Shown one piece after another: positions 1 to 9,130 of a stretch of DNA of 64,000 bases. The position numbers and the translations under genes were made by a program. Numbering within the stretch: the first letter of the stretch is position 1; each line of letters opens with the position of its first letter. Source of the stretch: Ascidiaceihabitans sp039975415 (GTDB lineage: Bacteria > Pseudomonadota > Alphaproteobacteria > Rhodobacterales > Rhodobacteraceae); assembly GCF_039975415.1 (NCBI RefSeq), contig NZ_JBDWHD010000007.1. One strand, 5' to 3'. The notes beneath the pieces were generated by a model, which saw only the letters and a program-made list of their open reading frames with translations, did no database searches and was not told the DNA's origin.

Positions 1-168
1 TCAAACGGTAAAATCTGGTGGACCATGATCATGGGCAACCCATCCAGCACGCCGCTGATTCCATCCGCGAACCCATCCGCATCACGTCTGGTGCCAGATC
101 GGGTCGACAATCCCGAAGACACCGCAACAGACGATCAAGCGGAAACGATTGTCGGCACAACAGGATAA
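1..168 (+). CDS. C-terminal end of an unidentified protein, possibly CAP/SCP-domain (partial)
   Basis: An open frame enters from the left edge and stops at TAA 166-168, leaving 55 residues. The piece begins with a hydrophobic aromatic stretch (GKIWWTMIMG), which resembles the last beta strand of CAP/SCP-like secreted proteins, followed by a Pro/Ser/Asp-rich tail with no recognisable fold. The CAP assignment is inference from that short motif only. It converges with the L,D-transpeptidase lipoprotein gene, with a hairpin between the two. Confidence 0.4.
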   Translation, partial: SNGKIWWTMIMGNPSSTPLIPSANPSASRLVPDRVDNPEDTATDDQAETIVGTTG

Positions 169-174
169 GGATCT

Positions 175-194
175 AACGCCTGCAATCAGGCGTT
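175..194. terminator. Hairpin between convergent genes
   Basis: A perfect 8 bp stem (AACGCCTG / CAGGCGTT) with a 4 nt loop lies between the convergent ends of the partial CDS and the L,D-transpeptidase gene, overlapping the latter's stop codon. There is no T-run on either side, so intrinsic termination is uncertain. Confidence 0.35.
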
Positions 195-686
195 GATCCG
201 TATCGGCGTTCCGTTCTTCACCATGGCGTAGATTTTTTCCATCTCTTCGTTTGGAACGGCGATACACCCCCACGTCCAATCGTTTTTGCCAAGTTTCCAA
301 GGCTTGGATTCGCCGTGGATAAAGATGTCGCCGCCCGGCGGCTTGCCCAACGCGCGGGCTTGGGCAATATCATGGGCGTTCGGATACGAGATACCCAAAG
401 ACAGATGGAATTTGCTGTTCGGGTTGCGGCGGTCAATCAGATAGGTGCCTTCAGGCGTTTTGCCGTCACCTTCATAGAATTTGTCGCCAATCGGGGCAAA
501 CCCCAAGTCGATCCTGTATTGCTTCATTATCTTTTGATTGTGCAACAAGAACATCTCGCGGGCGCCCTTGTTCACGATGACATATGTCACCTCAGGCCCG
601 TTGTAGCGCTGGAACTTCGATTTGGTCGCACAACCAGCCAGCGCCAAAGCGGCTGTTCCGGTTGTAAGCAAATGCCTGCGTTTCAT
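186..686 (-). CDS. L,D-transpeptidase family lipoprotein (YkuD domain)
   Basis: A 166-residue envelope protein of the YkuD family, which forms 3-3 peptidoglycan cross-links or attaches proteins to peptidoglycan through a catalytic cysteine. The N-terminus has basic residues, a short hydrophobic run and a lipobox ending at Cys18 (ALALAGC), so it should be a lipoprotein; this signal decides the ATG at 686 over an upstream ATG at 773. The catalytic signature is present: HG at IFIHGES and WTWGC near the C-terminus, with the active-site Cys inside it. The protein is almost entirely the YkuD domain, with no peptidoglycan-binding module, so it belongs to the short lipoprotein type. The exact cross-linking reaction cannot be told from sequence. 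Confidence 0.9.
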   Translation of the reverse strand: MKRRHLLTTGTAALALAGCATKSKFQRYNGPEVTYVIVNKGAREMFLLHNQKIMKQYRIDLGFAPIGDKFYEGDGKTPEGTYLIDRRNPNSKFHLSLGISYPNAHDIAQARALGKPPGGDIFIHGESKPWKLGKNDWTWGCIAVPNEEMEKIYAMVKNGTPIRINA

Positions 687-784
687 GTCAATCGTACTCT
701 GCCCATACTCATTTTTCGCGTGTTTATCATCGAACCGCCATTTTTGGATAGAAAAAACACAGCGCGTCACCAATGTGTGATGGC

Positions 785-2002
785 TTAGGTCTTCACAAAT
801 CTGGACGCCAATTCAACATGCGATGACCAACGGAACTGGTCGACGGGTTGCACCCATTCCAAAACGTAGCCCGCGCCTGCCAATTGTGCGGCGTCACGCG
901 CAAAGGTGACAGGGTTGCAAGATACATAGGCCAGAACCGGAACGTCGGCTTTCAATATCTCGGCCACTTGATCCGCGGCACCCGCCCGGGGCGGATCAAG
1001 AACCACAGCCTCAAAGCGCTTCAATTCATCAGGCAGCAACGGGCGCCGAAACAGATCGCGCACTTCATGCGTGATCGGCTTTAGGCCGGTCGCAAACCGC
1101 CATCCATGATCAAGGGCGGCGATCATGCCTTTGTCACCTTCAACGGCATGCACCTCTGAGCGTTCTGCCAGTGGCAGCGAAAATGTTCCGCACCCTGCAA
1201 AAAGATCCGCGACACGTTTCGCAGACCCCACTGCTTCACGCACCAACGTTTGCAGGGCATGTGCCCCGTGCGCGGTGGCTTGCAAAAACGTGCCTGCAGG
1301 TGGTGCAACAAACGCCGAACCGAACGCGTGGCGCGGCGGGGTGCGCATCGCGACCACCTCATCGCCCCATGTCAGACGCGTCAAACCCGTGGCATCACAC
1401 AGCTGCGCCAAACCCGCGCGTAGCGGCCCGTCCAACGGTTTACCGCCCTGAACCGACACATCCAAACCATCCAAAGAAACCGTCACCGTCGCAGCCAATG
1501 GCGCCTTGCGGCTGGCCCCGATGATGGCCAATTCCTTAAGAATACCAAAAGACGCTTTGATCTTTGGGTCGATCAGCTGACATTCTGGCACTTCGACAAG
1601 TGTATCGCTGGCACGGCCATGAAACCCCACCATCGCACCACTTTTGGTGCGCTTGACTGCCAAAGTTGCGCGCTGTCGCGACTGGGCGGGCGATGTAATC
1701 GTCTCGCGGATGTCAGGCGATAAATCATGTGCAGACAAAGCATGGCGCACCACGTCTGCTTTCCATTGCGCCACGAAATCATCATTCGCATGCTGCAACT
1801 GGCATCCGCCGCATGCCTTGAAATGGCGACATGGTGCAGCGACACGATCCGAGGATGGCGTGACAATCCGCACATCCTTCAAAGCCGTTCCATCAACGGT
1901 GCCACTGACCAGTTCACCGGGCAATGTCATGGGCGCAAAGACAGGGCCTTCGGCAATTCCATCACCGTGATGGCCAAGGCGTATAATTTTATGTTCACTC
2001 AT
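785..2002 (-). CDS. RlmD/TrmA-family RNA (uracil-5-)-methyltransferase
   Basis: A 405-residue SAM-dependent methyltransferase of the TrmA/RlmC/RlmD family, which methylates C5 of a uridine in rRNA or tRNA. An N-terminal TRAM-like stretch is followed by an iron-sulfur cysteine set (C58, C64, C67, C141; CX5CX2C plus one more), the SAM-binding motif DLFAGCGTF around 267-275, the DPPRAG motif near 336-341, the catalytic Cys362 in SCNP, and a C-terminal HVE general-base segment. The Fe-S cluster points to the RlmD/RlmC branch rather than TrmA. Which uridine is modified cannot be decided here. The gene is separated from the downstream-facing ABC genes by about 40 bp and has the same orientation. 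Confidence 0.92.
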   Translation of the reverse strand: MSEHKIIRLGHHGDGIAEGPVFAPMTLPGELVSGTVDGTALKDVRIVTPSSDRVAAPCRHFKACGGCQLQHANDDFVAQWKADVVRHALSAHDLSPDIRETITSPAQSRQRATLAVKRTKSGAMVGFHGRASDTLVEVPECQLIDPKIKASFGILKELAIIGASRKAPLAATVTVSLDGLDVSVQGGKPLDGPLRAGLAQLCDATGLTRLTWGDEVVAMRTPPRHAFGSAFVAPPAGTFLQATAHGAHALQTLVREAVGSAKRVADLFAGCGTFSLPLAERSEVHAVEGDKGMIAALDHGWRFATGLKPITHEVRDLFRRPLLPDELKRFEAVVLDPPRAGAADQVAEILKADVPVLAYVSCNPVTFARDAAQLAGAGYVLEWVQPVDQFRWSSHVELASRFVKT

Positions 2003-2040
2003 GGGCTGCGATTACAGCGCTATGCCCCAAGAAAAAAGGC

Positions 2041-3882
2041 CTATTGTGCAGCTTGCGTCCGAATGAAGCCGCCGGACTGTCGCTGCCAATAGCTGGCATA
2101 CAGCCCGTCTTTGGCCAGCAATTCATCATGAGACCCCGCTTCGATGATGCGCCCTTGGTCCATAACGATGATGCGATCCATTTCCGTAAGCGTCGACAAA
2201 CGGTGCGCAATGGCCAGAACCGTTTTGCCTTCCATCACCCGTTCAAGCGCAGTTTGAATGGAAGCTTCGACTTCGCTGTCCAGTGCACTTGTCGCTTCAT
2301 CCAACACCAAAATCGGTGCGTCTTTGACAATGGCACGGGCCAAAGCAATGCGCTGGCGCTGGCCCCCCGACAATTTGACACCCCGTTCTCCCAGATGTGC
2401 CTGATATCCTTGCCGCCCTTTGTGGTCTTGCAAATCTTGAATGAACCCATGCGCTTCGGCCTTTTCCGCCGCCTCGATCAGGGCCGCTTCGTCCGCGTCG
2501 GGACGTCCATAAAGAATGTTTTCGCGCGCCGAACGGTTAAACATCGCCGTCTCTTGCGTGACCATGGCAATCGCACGGCGCAGGCTTTCTTGTGTCACTT
2601 GCCGTGTATCGGACCCGTCAATTTCTATACGCCCTTCTTCGGGATCATAAAGCCGCAACAAAAGCGATACCAACGTGGATTTGCCCGCGCCTGACGCACC
2701 CACGATGCCAAGCTTTTCACCCGGTTTGATTGTCAGATTGATGTCGGAAATGCCGCCTTTCTCACGCCCATACGCAAAGCTTAGGTTTTTCAACGCAATT
2801 TCACCCTGCGGCACCTGCAAGGCTTGGGCCCCATCAACATCGTCAACACGCACACGCGGGGTCAGGGTGCGCATCCCGTCCTCGATCTCGCCTATGTTGG
2901 CGTAGATCTGCATCAGCGTGAAGCTGACCCAACCCGTCATTTGTGCGATGCGAATGGACACGGCACCCGCCGCCACAATATCACCGGGCGTGGCTTGACC
3001 CGCTTGCCAGATCAAAACCGTGCCGCCCAGCATGATCACCGGCAACAGTCCCGCCAAGGTCATCAAGGCAAAGCGGAACGCCGCAGACAATCGCCCGAAA
3101 CTAAGCGAGGTTTCACGAAACGTCTGCATCGCGCCCAGCGCTGCACGGTCTTCATGATCCGCGTGGGCAAACAGCTTTACGGTTTTGATGTTGGTGATCG
3201 TATCAACAACCTGCCCCGACACCATCGCCCGGGCCCCCGCCCGTTTGGCAGACCGCACACGCACACGCGGCAAGTACCAGTTGATCAGGGCGAAATACAG
3301 GATCAGCCAAACGCCAAATCCCAAGGCCACCCGCCAATCAATTGCCAGCAGCAAGATCACCGACCCCGCAAGCGACGCCAAGGCAAAAGCGACAACATTG
3401 ATCACCTCGGACGCGACATCCGTAACGGCGCGTGCGCATTGCATCTGCTTTTGCGCGATGCGGCCCGCAAAGTCGTCATCGAAAAATGTGACGTTCTGGC
3501 CCAGCGTCCAACGGTGCAAGCGCGACAACACCAAAGGGTTCACATTGGGTTGCACGGTGATCGAATTGGACGCCGCCGACAGCCCGAAAGCCACGGGGCG
3601 GATCAGCAAAAAGAACGCAACAGCGGCAATGACAATCCACAGGTTTGAGCCCTCAAAGAAGCCGCTGGGGCCAAGCGCCGTGGCGTCAATGACCTTGCCG
3701 AGGATCAACGCGGTAACCGTTTCCATCGATCCCGCCAACGCAGACAAGAACGCGGCCAACCACAACGCGGGCCATGATCCCGCCAAGCACCAGCGCATGA
3801 ATGCACCCAGTTCTTGTGGGGGTGGGCCATCGGCGGGCTGGAAGGAATTGATCCAATTGCCAATATCGGGGAAACGCATCAT
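2041..3882 (-). CDS. ABC exporter half-transporter (TMD-NBD fusion), second of a pair
   Basis: A 613-residue type IV (B-type) ABC half-transporter: about six membrane segments in the first 330 residues, then a nucleotide-binding domain with Walker A GASGAGKS (395-402), signature LSGGQ (504-508), Walker B ILVLDEA (524-530) and the H-loop IAHRLS. All ATPase residues are intact. Its start overlaps the stop of the upstream paralogue by 4 bp (ATGA), so the two are translationally coupled and probably form a heterodimer. The family includes lipid, peptide and drug exporters; no substrate can be assigned. Confidence 0.93.
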   Translation of the reverse strand: MMRFPDIGNWINSFQPADGPPPQELGAFMRWCLAGSWPALWLAAFLSALAGSMETVTALILGKVIDATALGPSGFFEGSNLWIVIAAVAFFLLIRPVAFGLSAASNSITVQPNVNPLVLSRLHRWTLGQNVTFFDDDFAGRIAQKQMQCARAVTDVASEVINVVAFALASLAGSVILLLAIDWRVALGFGVWLILYFALINWYLPRVRVRSAKRAGARAMVSGQVVDTITNIKTVKLFAHADHEDRAALGAMQTFRETSLSFGRLSAAFRFALMTLAGLLPVIMLGGTVLIWQAGQATPGDIVAAGAVSIRIAQMTGWVSFTLMQIYANIGEIEDGMRTLTPRVRVDDVDGAQALQVPQGEIALKNLSFAYGREKGGISDINLTIKPGEKLGIVGASGAGKSTLVSLLLRLYDPEEGRIEIDGSDTRQVTQESLRRAIAMVTQETAMFNRSARENILYGRPDADEAALIEAAEKAEAHGFIQDLQDHKGRQGYQAHLGERGVKLSGGQRQRIALARAIVKDAPILVLDEATSALDSEVEASIQTALERVMEGKTVLAIAHRLSTLTEMDRIIVMDQGRIIEAGSHDELLAKDGLYASYWQRQSGGFIRTQAAQ

Positions 3883-5717
3883 TCAGCAGCCTCTGTTTTC
3901 AGGAACCCGCCGGATTGGCGCGCCCAGAATTCAGCATATAGGCCATCTTGCGCCAAAAGCGCGTCATGATCGCCGTCTTCGACAATCTGTCCCCCATCCA
4001 GGACAAGAATGCGGTCCATCTGGGCGATGGTGGACAAACGGTGGGCAATCGCGATCACGGTTTTGCCCTGCATCATACCATAAAGCGTGTCCTGAATGGC
4101 GGCCTCGACTTCACTGTCCAAGGCACTGGTGGCTTCGTCCAGCAGCAAGATTGGCGCATTTTTCAAAACAACACGCGCCAGCGTCACACGCTGCCGTTGC
4201 CCACCCGACAGCTTGACGCCGCGTTCACCGACTTGCGCGTCATAGCCTTGACGCCCTTCGGGATCTTCCAGCCCAAGGATGAAATCATGCGCTTCGGCTT
4301 GTTTGGCCGCGGCAATGATATCTTCCTCAGTGGCGTCGGGTTTGCCATACAAAAGATTGTCACGCACCGACCGGTGCAACAAAGAGCTTTCCTGCTGCAC
4401 CATACCGATGTTCAAACGCAGACTGTCTTGGGTGATTTTTGAAATATCCTGCCCGTCCATCAAGATTTGTCCGGCATCGGGATCATAAAAGCGCAGCAAC
4501 AGCTTTACCAAGGTGGATTTGCCAGCGCCTGACCGCCCGATCAATCCTATTTTCTGACCAGGCTCAATCACCAGATCCATGGCTTCGATGCCACCCGTTT
4601 CTCGACCATAGTGGTGGGTCAGACCCCGCATTTCGATCCGGCCATTTTCCAATGCCAAAGGCTGTGCGTCCGGCACATCCACCAAAGTGATCGGTTGTGC
4701 GATGGTTTCCATCCCTTCGGCGACGACCCCAAGCTGACGGAAAAACGACGTCAGCGCCCACATAATCCAGCCTGTCATAGCGTTCAAACGCAAGGTCAGC
4801 GCAGTTGCCGCAGCAACAACACCGACGCTGGTAGACCCTTGAACCCAAAGCGCAATGGCCCAACCAACAACGCCAACAATCAACAAACCATTCAAGGACA
4901 CCAACATCACATCCATCACGGTGAAGATGCGCATTTCCTTTTGAAAGGTCAGTCGCGTTTTCTCAATCGCGTCTTTTGCATAGTCGATTTCACGGTTGTG
5001 GTGGGCAAACATTTTGACGGAATGGATGTTGGAATAGGCGTCCACCACACGGCCCGTCACGGTAGACCGCGCATCAGACGCGGCTTGCGACGCAGGGCCT
5101 ACACGTTTGACCGTCCACTTGATCAAAAGCGCGTACAGCACAAACCATCCAAGCAATGGAAGCAACAATCGGGGGTCCGAGGTGCTTAGTAAAATCGCGG
5201 CACCAATCATGTAGGCCAGCGAAAAGGAAATCGCGTCAAAAACTTGAAATACGACTTCTCCTGCCGCCGGCGGCGTTTGCATGATACGGTTGGCAATGCG
5301 CCCCGCAAAGTCGTTTTCAAACCAGCCCACGGATTGCCGCAACACATGCTTATGTGCGCGCCACCGGATCAGAGTGCCAAAGTTCGGCAAAATTGCGTTG
5401 TTCAAAAGCGCCACATCCAGTACCTGCAGCACGGGGCGCAGCACCAATATAAACACCGCCATAACGATGAATTCCGTGCCGTAGTCTGCCCACACCTGAT
5501 CGGGTTCACCGCCCAGAACATCGACTACGCGACCCATGTAATAGATCAGGCCAACCTCAACCGCGGCCACAACAATCGACATGATCGCAGTTAGGATGAA
5601 AACAGTTTTGAACGGTTTTGAATATTCGCGCAAAAACGGCCACAGCTTTGTGGGCGGAGTGTCCGTTTCAGCATAGGACACGTAAGGGTCGACAAGGTTT
5701 TCGAAGAATTTAAACAT
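3879..5717 (-). CDS. ABC exporter half-transporter (TMD-NBD fusion), first of a pair
   Basis: A 612-residue half-transporter homologous to its downstream partner, with an N-terminal six-helix membrane domain and a C-terminal ATPase carrying GRSGAGKS (Walker A), LSGGQRQR (signature), ILLLDEATSALD (Walker B/D-loop) and IAHRLS (H-loop). Both partners keep the catalytic Glu and His, so neither nucleotide site is degenerate, unlike many heterodimeric exporters. This is the promoter-proximal gene; a 164 bp gap with no visible gene precedes it. The cargo is unknown. Confidence 0.93.
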   Translation of the reverse strand: MFKFFENLVDPYVSYAETDTPPTKLWPFLREYSKPFKTVFILTAIMSIVVAAVEVGLIYYMGRVVDVLGGEPDQVWADYGTEFIVMAVFILVLRPVLQVLDVALLNNAILPNFGTLIRWRAHKHVLRQSVGWFENDFAGRIANRIMQTPPAAGEVVFQVFDAISFSLAYMIGAAILLSTSDPRLLLPLLGWFVLYALLIKWTVKRVGPASQAASDARSTVTGRVVDAYSNIHSVKMFAHHNREIDYAKDAIEKTRLTFQKEMRIFTVMDVMLVSLNGLLIVGVVGWAIALWVQGSTSVGVVAAATALTLRLNAMTGWIMWALTSFFRQLGVVAEGMETIAQPITLVDVPDAQPLALENGRIEMRGLTHHYGRETGGIEAMDLVIEPGQKIGLIGRSGAGKSTLVKLLLRFYDPDAGQILMDGQDISKITQDSLRLNIGMVQQESSLLHRSVRDNLLYGKPDATEEDIIAAAKQAEAHDFILGLEDPEGRQGYDAQVGERGVKLSGGQRQRVTLARVVLKNAPILLLDEATSALDSEVEAAIQDTLYGMMQGKTVIAIAHRLSTIAQMDRILVLDGGQIVEDGDHDALLAQDGLYAEFWARQSGGFLKTEAAE

Positions 5718-5881
5718 CGGAAGAACGCCAGTATTTTAGGTAGAACATGTGTTGGATGATGATGCGATCAAGCCATCCAAAAGGGTTTGGTGCCGATCAA
5801 ATACGGTGTAGCCAAATCCCACGATACATGTTGCAAACCTCCGGTGTTGTGCTTTTGTCATACGCCAGCTGTGCGCAAAAG

Positions 5882-7036
5882 TCACCCTAAAAGGTCATCC
5901 TTCGTTTTGGTGAAGCCAGACATGATCCAGTCATGCTTTAGGGCCTTCAAACGATCACCCAAAGCTTTGCCTTGAAAATCGGGTGTCAAATCGGCGGAAA
6001 CGATTGGAAAAACCGCATCCACTCCTACCTGAACCTGCGTCGCGGTGTCCAATGCAGGCGGCGTTTCAAACAACGCCGAACGTAAGGCAACGATGCCCAG
6101 CGCGGTTTCCGCACCCTGTAAATACCCAAGTGCCGCAGGCGACTGGGTGCCAGACATGCCGTCTATCAAGACCGCCAAAGCGTTGGCTTGGGCTTTGGAC
6201 AATCGCAAACGTCGCGGCATGTCCTCTCCGCCCAGAACCGCCAAGCGGCGAATGGGGTCTGGTGGCACGTCCAGCAGGGTTTCCATGTGAACCAAAGGCG
6301 CCAGCCAACGGTCATCTGCACCCGGCAATATCTGAAGCAAAACACCCGTTTGACGCATGGCCGCTACGGCCGGTGCCGGGTTTGGGGCGGACAGCAGTTT
6401 TAGAATTTCTGCGCCGACCCGTTCTGCTGACAACCGTTCCAACCCGTCAAGATTGGAGGCAATTGCATCCAAAGCGTCCGTATCAAACCCCGCATCCGCA
6501 GCAGCATACCATGCGACAAACCTAAAGTAGCGCAGGGTGCGCAGATAATCTTCGCGGATGCGAAGACTGGCATTTTCAATAAAGCGAACCCGACGGTGGG
6601 TCGCATCCAAAGCGCCCCCCAACGGATCAACAACGGTTCCATCGGGACGCGCATAAAGCGCATTCATGGTAAAGTCGCGCCGCCTGGCATCATCTTCTAT
6701 ACTGTCAGAAAATGTCACCACGGCACGCCTGCCATCGGTTTCAACATCGCGGCGAAAGGTTGTTATTTCATACGGCTCACCATCAGCCACAACCGTGACG
6801 GTGCCATGATCGATACCCGTCGGAATAGCTTTCAGCCCTGCGTCACGGGCCAGTTGCATAACCTTTTCGGGCCGTGCGTTGGTCGAAAGATCAATGTCGC
6901 TGATATCCTCCCCCATGACCGCGTTGCGCACACAGCCCCCGACAAAGAAAATGTCGAAGCCTGCGTTCTCTATGATCCCACAGACACTCTGTGTGACAGG
7001 ATCGGCCAACCATTGCGTATCCGGCGCCAGTTTCAT
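5882..7036 (-). CDS. cca: CCA tRNA nucleotidyltransferase
   Basis: A 384-residue class II nucleotidyltransferase that adds or repairs the 3'-CCA of tRNAs. The head domain has the GG-x-VR motif (VGGCVRNAVMG), the metal-binding DxD (DIDLST), and RRRDFTMNAL, the RNA-binding/template segment. It is the alphaproteobacterial type, with Asn after VR. The ATG at 7036 is chosen because it overlaps the stop of the upstream Nudix gene in ATGA and leaves a family-like N-terminus; an earlier in-frame Met at 7084 would add 16 unlikely residues. It is the last gene of the hslO-nudix-cca operon. Confidence 0.94.
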   Translation of the reverse strand: MKLAPDTQWLADPVTQSVCGIIENAGFDIFFVGGCVRNAVMGEDISDIDLSTNARPEKVMQLARDAGLKAIPTGIDHGTVTVVADGEPYEITTFRRDVETDGRRAVVTFSDSIEDDARRRDFTMNALYARPDGTVVDPLGGALDATHRRVRFIENASLRIREDYLRTLRYFRFVAWYAAADAGFDTDALDAIASNLDGLERLSAERVGAEILKLLSAPNPAPAVAAMRQTGVLLQILPGADDRWLAPLVHMETLLDVPPDPIRRLAVLGGEDMPRRLRLSKAQANALAVLIDGMSGTQSPAALGYLQGAETALGIVALRSALFETPPALDTATQVQVGVDAVFPIVSADLTPDFQGKALGDRLKALKHDWIMSGFTKTKDDLLG

Positions 7037-7626
7037 GGCATACGATCCGCCCAGGCCCGCAGCATCCGCGCGGTGGCGCCCCAAATGTAATACGGGCCAA
7101 ACGGCACTGCGAAATAAGCACGGCGTTGACCACGCCAGCGTCGCGATTGCACCGCGAAACTGTCCACATTCAATACGTGAGACAGCGGGACAAAAAATAC
7201 TTCTTCGACTTCGCCGGGTTCGGCAACGATGTCAAATTCGGCTGTGACCAATCCGATCACTGGCGTAACCTTGAACCCCGTTACTGTTTCATGGGGCGGC
7301 AAAATGCCAAGGACCTCGACCAGATCAGAGGGCAGGCCGATTTCCTCACGCGCTTCACGAAGAGCCGTCGCAATCAAGTCTGCATCCGTGTCATCCTGTT
7401 TGCCGCCCGGAAACGCAATCTGGCCCGGATGATGCTTCAGGGCCGACGACCGCTTGGTCAGGATCAGATAATACGTGCCACCCCGCACAATAATTGGGGC
7501 AAGAACACTTGCAGGACGCAAAACACGGCCATTAGGCTGCGTAAATTCAGGGTTAAGATCAAAATCAGATGATCCATCACCCCCATCCACAAGCGCCGCG
7601 CGTATCTGAGCAATCAGATCAGTCAC
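7033..7626 (-). CDS. Nudix hydrolase, CoA pyrophosphatase type
   Basis: A 197-residue Nudix protein. The Nudix box runs from GGKQDD through REAREEIGL, and the CoA-pyrophosphatase hallmark LTKRSSALKHHPGQIAFPGG precedes it, pointing to cleavage of CoA or acyl-CoA to phosphopantetheine and 3',5'-ADP (NudL/PCD1-like). The start codon is GTG (7624-7626), overlapping the end of hslO by 8 bp; the stop overlaps cca by 4 bp. It is the middle gene of a three-gene coupled operon found in the same order in related Rhodobacteraceae. Substrate is inferred from the family motif. Confidence 0.9.
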   Translation of the reverse strand: MTDLIAQIRAALVDGGDGSSDFDLNPEFTQPNGRVLRPASVLAPIIVRGGTYYLILTKRSSALKHHPGQIAFPGGKQDDTDADLIATALREAREEIGLPSDLVEVLGILPPHETVTGFKVTPVIGLVTAEFDIVAEPGEVEEVFFVPLSHVLNVDSFAVQSRRWRGQRRAYFAVPFGPYYIWGATARMLRAWADRMP

Positions 7627-8605
7627 GCGCGTCCTTTTCAGCCTCGAACCCTACGGTCGCGGGATCAAGATCGTAATGCGCCCCACAGAATTGGCAGTCT
7701 GCTGTGACGCGACCGTCTTCTGTTGTCATCGTCGCGATGTCACCCGCTGAATAGATGGACAGGCTTTGGCGCACGCGATCCTCGGAACATGTGCATCCAA
7801 AACGGATCGGTTGCGTGTCGTAGACGCGTGGCTGTTCTTCGTGGAACAGGCGCACCAACAAATCGTTGGGTGGCACGGTCGGGCCGATCAGCTCCATTTC
7901 TTCTACGGTGTCCATCAAGACATTCACGCGGTTCCAGTTTTCTTCCGCATCATGTTCCAGCAGGTCAGATGCTTGCAAAACGTCGCCAGACCCTTCCCCT
8001 TTCGCCATCAAAGGCGAGGCTTTGGGCATATGCTGAACCATAATGCCGCCGGCGCGCCAATGTTCAGACACACCCGGCTGCGTGGACTTGCCATAGCTTA
8101 GCGCGAAACGTGTCGGCAGCTGCTCGGACTGCGCAAAATAGGCCGCAGCACAGGCCGCCAGCGATCCACCATCCAACGGAGTAATGCCTTGGTACGGTTG
8201 CATCCCTTTGCCTTGGTCAATCATGATTGCGAAATACCCTTCCCCAATCTGGTCGAAGGGGGCAGCATCGGTCAGCAGGTCTGCGTCATAGGTGGCATAG
8301 GCGCGGATACGGGCAGGTTCGCCCTCTTTTTCGGGGCCGTAGTAATCGGTGGCAATCATACGCACCGCACCCTTGGCTTGCACCTGCAACGACAACTTCC
8401 AACGCAACTTGACAGTCTGGCCGATCAACGCAGTCAGCAACGCCATTTCCGCCACAAGCGCTTCAATGGCAGGTGGGTAATTGTGTTGCTTTAAAACGCC
8501 GTCCAGCACGCCGTCCAAACGGGCAACGCGGCCGCGAATGTCGGATGTATCAAGCTGAAATGGCAGGACGGTGTCGTCCCACGCGATCTGGTGTCCAAGG
8601 GTCAT
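7619..8605 (-). CDS. hslO: Hsp33 redox-regulated chaperone
   Basis: A 328-residue Hsp33, a cytosolic holdase activated by oxidation. The C-terminal zinc site is visible: CTC in FGCTCSEDR and CQFC about 30 residues later, giving the CxC...CxxC tetrad whose disulfide formation releases Zn and unfolds the linker. The core domain has the ALIGQTVKLRWKLSLQVQ segment typical of the family. The start at ATG 8605 (MTLGHQIAW) fits Hsp33 N-termini; an upstream in-frame Met at 8794 would overlap the divergent Nudix gene and is rejected. First gene of the operon with the CoA pyrophosphatase and cca. Confidence 0.93.
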   Translation of the reverse strand: MTLGHQIAWDDTVLPFQLDTSDIRGRVARLDGVLDGVLKQHNYPPAIEALVAEMALLTALIGQTVKLRWKLSLQVQAKGAVRMIATDYYGPEKEGEPARIRAYATYDADLLTDAAPFDQIGEGYFAIMIDQGKGMQPYQGITPLDGGSLAACAAAYFAQSEQLPTRFALSYGKSTQPGVSEHWRAGGIMVQHMPKASPLMAKGEGSGDVLQASDLLEHDAEENWNRVNVLMDTVEEMELIGPTVPPNDLLVRLFHEEQPRVYDTQPIRFGCTCSEDRVRQSLSIYSAGDIATMTTEDGRVTADCQFCGAHYDLDPATVGFEAEKDARD

Positions 8606-8686
8606 TGGGGTTTCCTTATGCGCCTCTGATTGGCATATCGGAGCTATATAGCATCGAAGTTCAAAACAAAAAGAGGGGCAACTGCA

Positions 8687-9130
8687 ATGATCCGACGTGT
8701 GGGTGAACCACCTTTGAAGTCCCAAAGCTACAGGTTGCGACCCGGCGTTTATGCAATTTTGCCTTTGAAGCAACGTGTTTTGCTGACGGCACAAACCAAC
8801 GGCGCATTAGAGTTTCAACTGCCCGGTGGCGGGGTTGATCCTGGCGAAACCTCTTTGCAGGCGCTGTACCGGGAAGTTCGCGAAGAAATCGGCTGGTCCA
8901 TTGCACGCCCAAGACGTCTGGGTGCATTTCGCAGATTTGTGCATATGCCCGAATACGATATGTGGGCCGAAAAACTATGCCACGTGTACGTTGCGACACC
9001 TGTCCGCCAAATTTGTGACCCTATCGAACCTGATCATATCACTATGGTTATGCATCCCGAGGAAGCCGCCCAAATGCTGGGCAATGTTGGCGATCAGATG
9101 TTTGTCAAACAACACTACGGGATTTTATGA
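8687..9130 (+). CDS. Nudix hydrolase
   Basis: A 147-residue Nudix hydrolase with a complete box: GGGVDPGE followed by REVREEIGW. A purine-rich Shine-Dalgarno (AGAGGGG) sits just upstream of ATG 8687, which is preferred to an in-frame Met at 8630. The gene is divergent from hslO and converges with the receiver-phosphatase gene, overlapping its 3' end by 16 bp. Substrate is not evident; the N-terminal RLRPGVYAILPLKQRVLLT is typical of small Nudix proteins acting on nucleoside diphosphate derivatives. Confidence 0.85.
   Translation: MIRRVGEPPLKSQSYRLRPGVYAILPLKQRVLLTAQTNGALEFQLPGGGVDPGETSLQALYREVREEIGWSIARPRRLGAFRRFVHMPEYDMWAEKLCHVYVATPVRQICDPIEPDHITMVMHPEEAAQMLGNVGDQMFVKQHYGIL

Noticed and set aside
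8606..8794. Longer hslO start at 8794
   Set aside because: It would run through the divergent Nudix gene and yields a Cys-rich segment unlike Hsp33 N-termini.
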